NCBI GenBank assembly: GCA_002392505.1
Contig: DGHD01000013.1
Location: 1 to 40,383 of the forward strand
DNA length: 40,383 nucleotides
Source: Christensenella sp. UBA3857
GTDB lineage: Bacteria > Bacillota > Clostridia > Christensenellales > CAG-138
Reading direction: 5' to 3'
Shown: positions 40,304 through 40,383 of the stretch, piece by piece
Layout: each line of letters begins with the position of its first letter
How positions within the stretch are numbered: the stretch's first letter is position 1
Translations under genes and position numbers: made by a program
The notes under the pieces: model-generated
What the model was told of the DNA's origin: nothing
The model's input: the letters and a program-made list of their open reading frames with translations, nothing else
The model's database searches: none

Positions 40304-40383
40304 TTAACTGAACAGGGCGAGGAATACGCCCGCCGCTATGGCGGAGCCGATAACGCCCGCAACGTTCGGACCCATGGCGTGCA
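40304..40383 (-). CDS. oadB: C-terminus of the decarboxylase beta subunit (partial)
   Basis: The minus strand reads HAMGPNVAGVIGSAIAAGVF, then LALFS, before TAA at 40306-40304. This is the highly conserved end of the OadB/GcdB/MmdB family, the multi-helix membrane subunit that decarboxylates carboxybiotin and exports sodium. Most of the gene lies beyond the window. The alpha-subunit gene follows after 15 bp with a GAAAGGA ribosome site, so the two are co-transcribed. Which acid is used (oxaloacetate, methylmalonyl-CoA or glutaconyl-CoA) cannot be told from the end alone. Confidence 0.88.
   Translation of the reverse strand, partial: HAMGPNVAGVIGSAIAAGVFLALFS

Overview
The window is chromosomal DNA from a bacterium of the Clostridia (Bacillota), probably an uncultured gut-type lineage. 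No marker gene fixes the genus. Three things point there. Several gene orders are typical of clostridia: def-fmt-rsmB-rlmN-PP2C-prkC-rsgA-rpe, miaB-mutS-mutL-miaA-hfq next to lexA, and cmk-plsC-ispH. IspH is fused to a ribosomal S1-like protein, a hallmark clostridial arrangement. Shine-Dalgarno sites and sigma-A promoters are strong. The DNA looks moderately G+C-rich (judged by eye), and most genes are packed into long operons with 1-20 bp junctions.

Layout. (1) 1-2.2 kb is a small accessory and decaying patch: the tail of a membrane protein, a HExxH metallopeptidase-like pseudogene with an in-frame TGA, an unknown lipoprotein with an ECF-like promoter, a frameshifted GNAT acetyltransferase, and a cluster of tRNA-tail/hairpin repeats ending at an intact tRNA-Ala(GGC). 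(2) 2.2-12.6 kb (minus strand) is a nine-gene operon: def, fmt, rsmB, rlmN, PP2C phosphatase, PASTA kinase prkC, rsgA, rpe and a topoisomerase A subunit. It links translation initiation, rRNA modification, Ser/Thr signalling and ribosome assembly. (3) 12.8-18.3 kb (plus) holds lon, then an Fe-S operon: Rrf2 regulator, cysteine desulfurase, U-type scaffold and a DUF2156 protein. (4) 18.3-22.3 kb is mixed: a secreted peptidoglycan-binding protein with an apparently leaderless promoter, pgsA, an orphan SsuA/NMT1-type lipoprotein, an unknown lipoprotein, and a small Cys-rich protein divergent from lexA. (5) 22.4-31.4 kb holds lexA (plus) and the opposing miaB-mutS-mutL-miaA-hfq-ynbB operon: tRNA A37 modification, mismatch repair and RNA chaperone. 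(6) 31.5-33 kb is a parvulin-like foldase lipoprotein. (7) 33-38.7 kb (minus) is surE, HI0933-family flavoprotein, cmk, plsC, ispH-S1. (8) 38.8-40.4 kb (minus) is a biotin-dependent decarboxylase alpha subunit, preceded by the end of its membrane beta subunit.

Most of the window is housekeeping and I do not see a clear new defence, mobile or biosynthetic system. The more interesting points are regulatory or architectural: a strong internal start that could release free S1 from the IspH-S1 ORF, tRNA-tail repeats beside tRNA-Ala, a perfect inverted repeat over the foldase promoter, a LexA-like box shared by lexA and the Cys-rich gene, and a leaderless-looking secreted protein.
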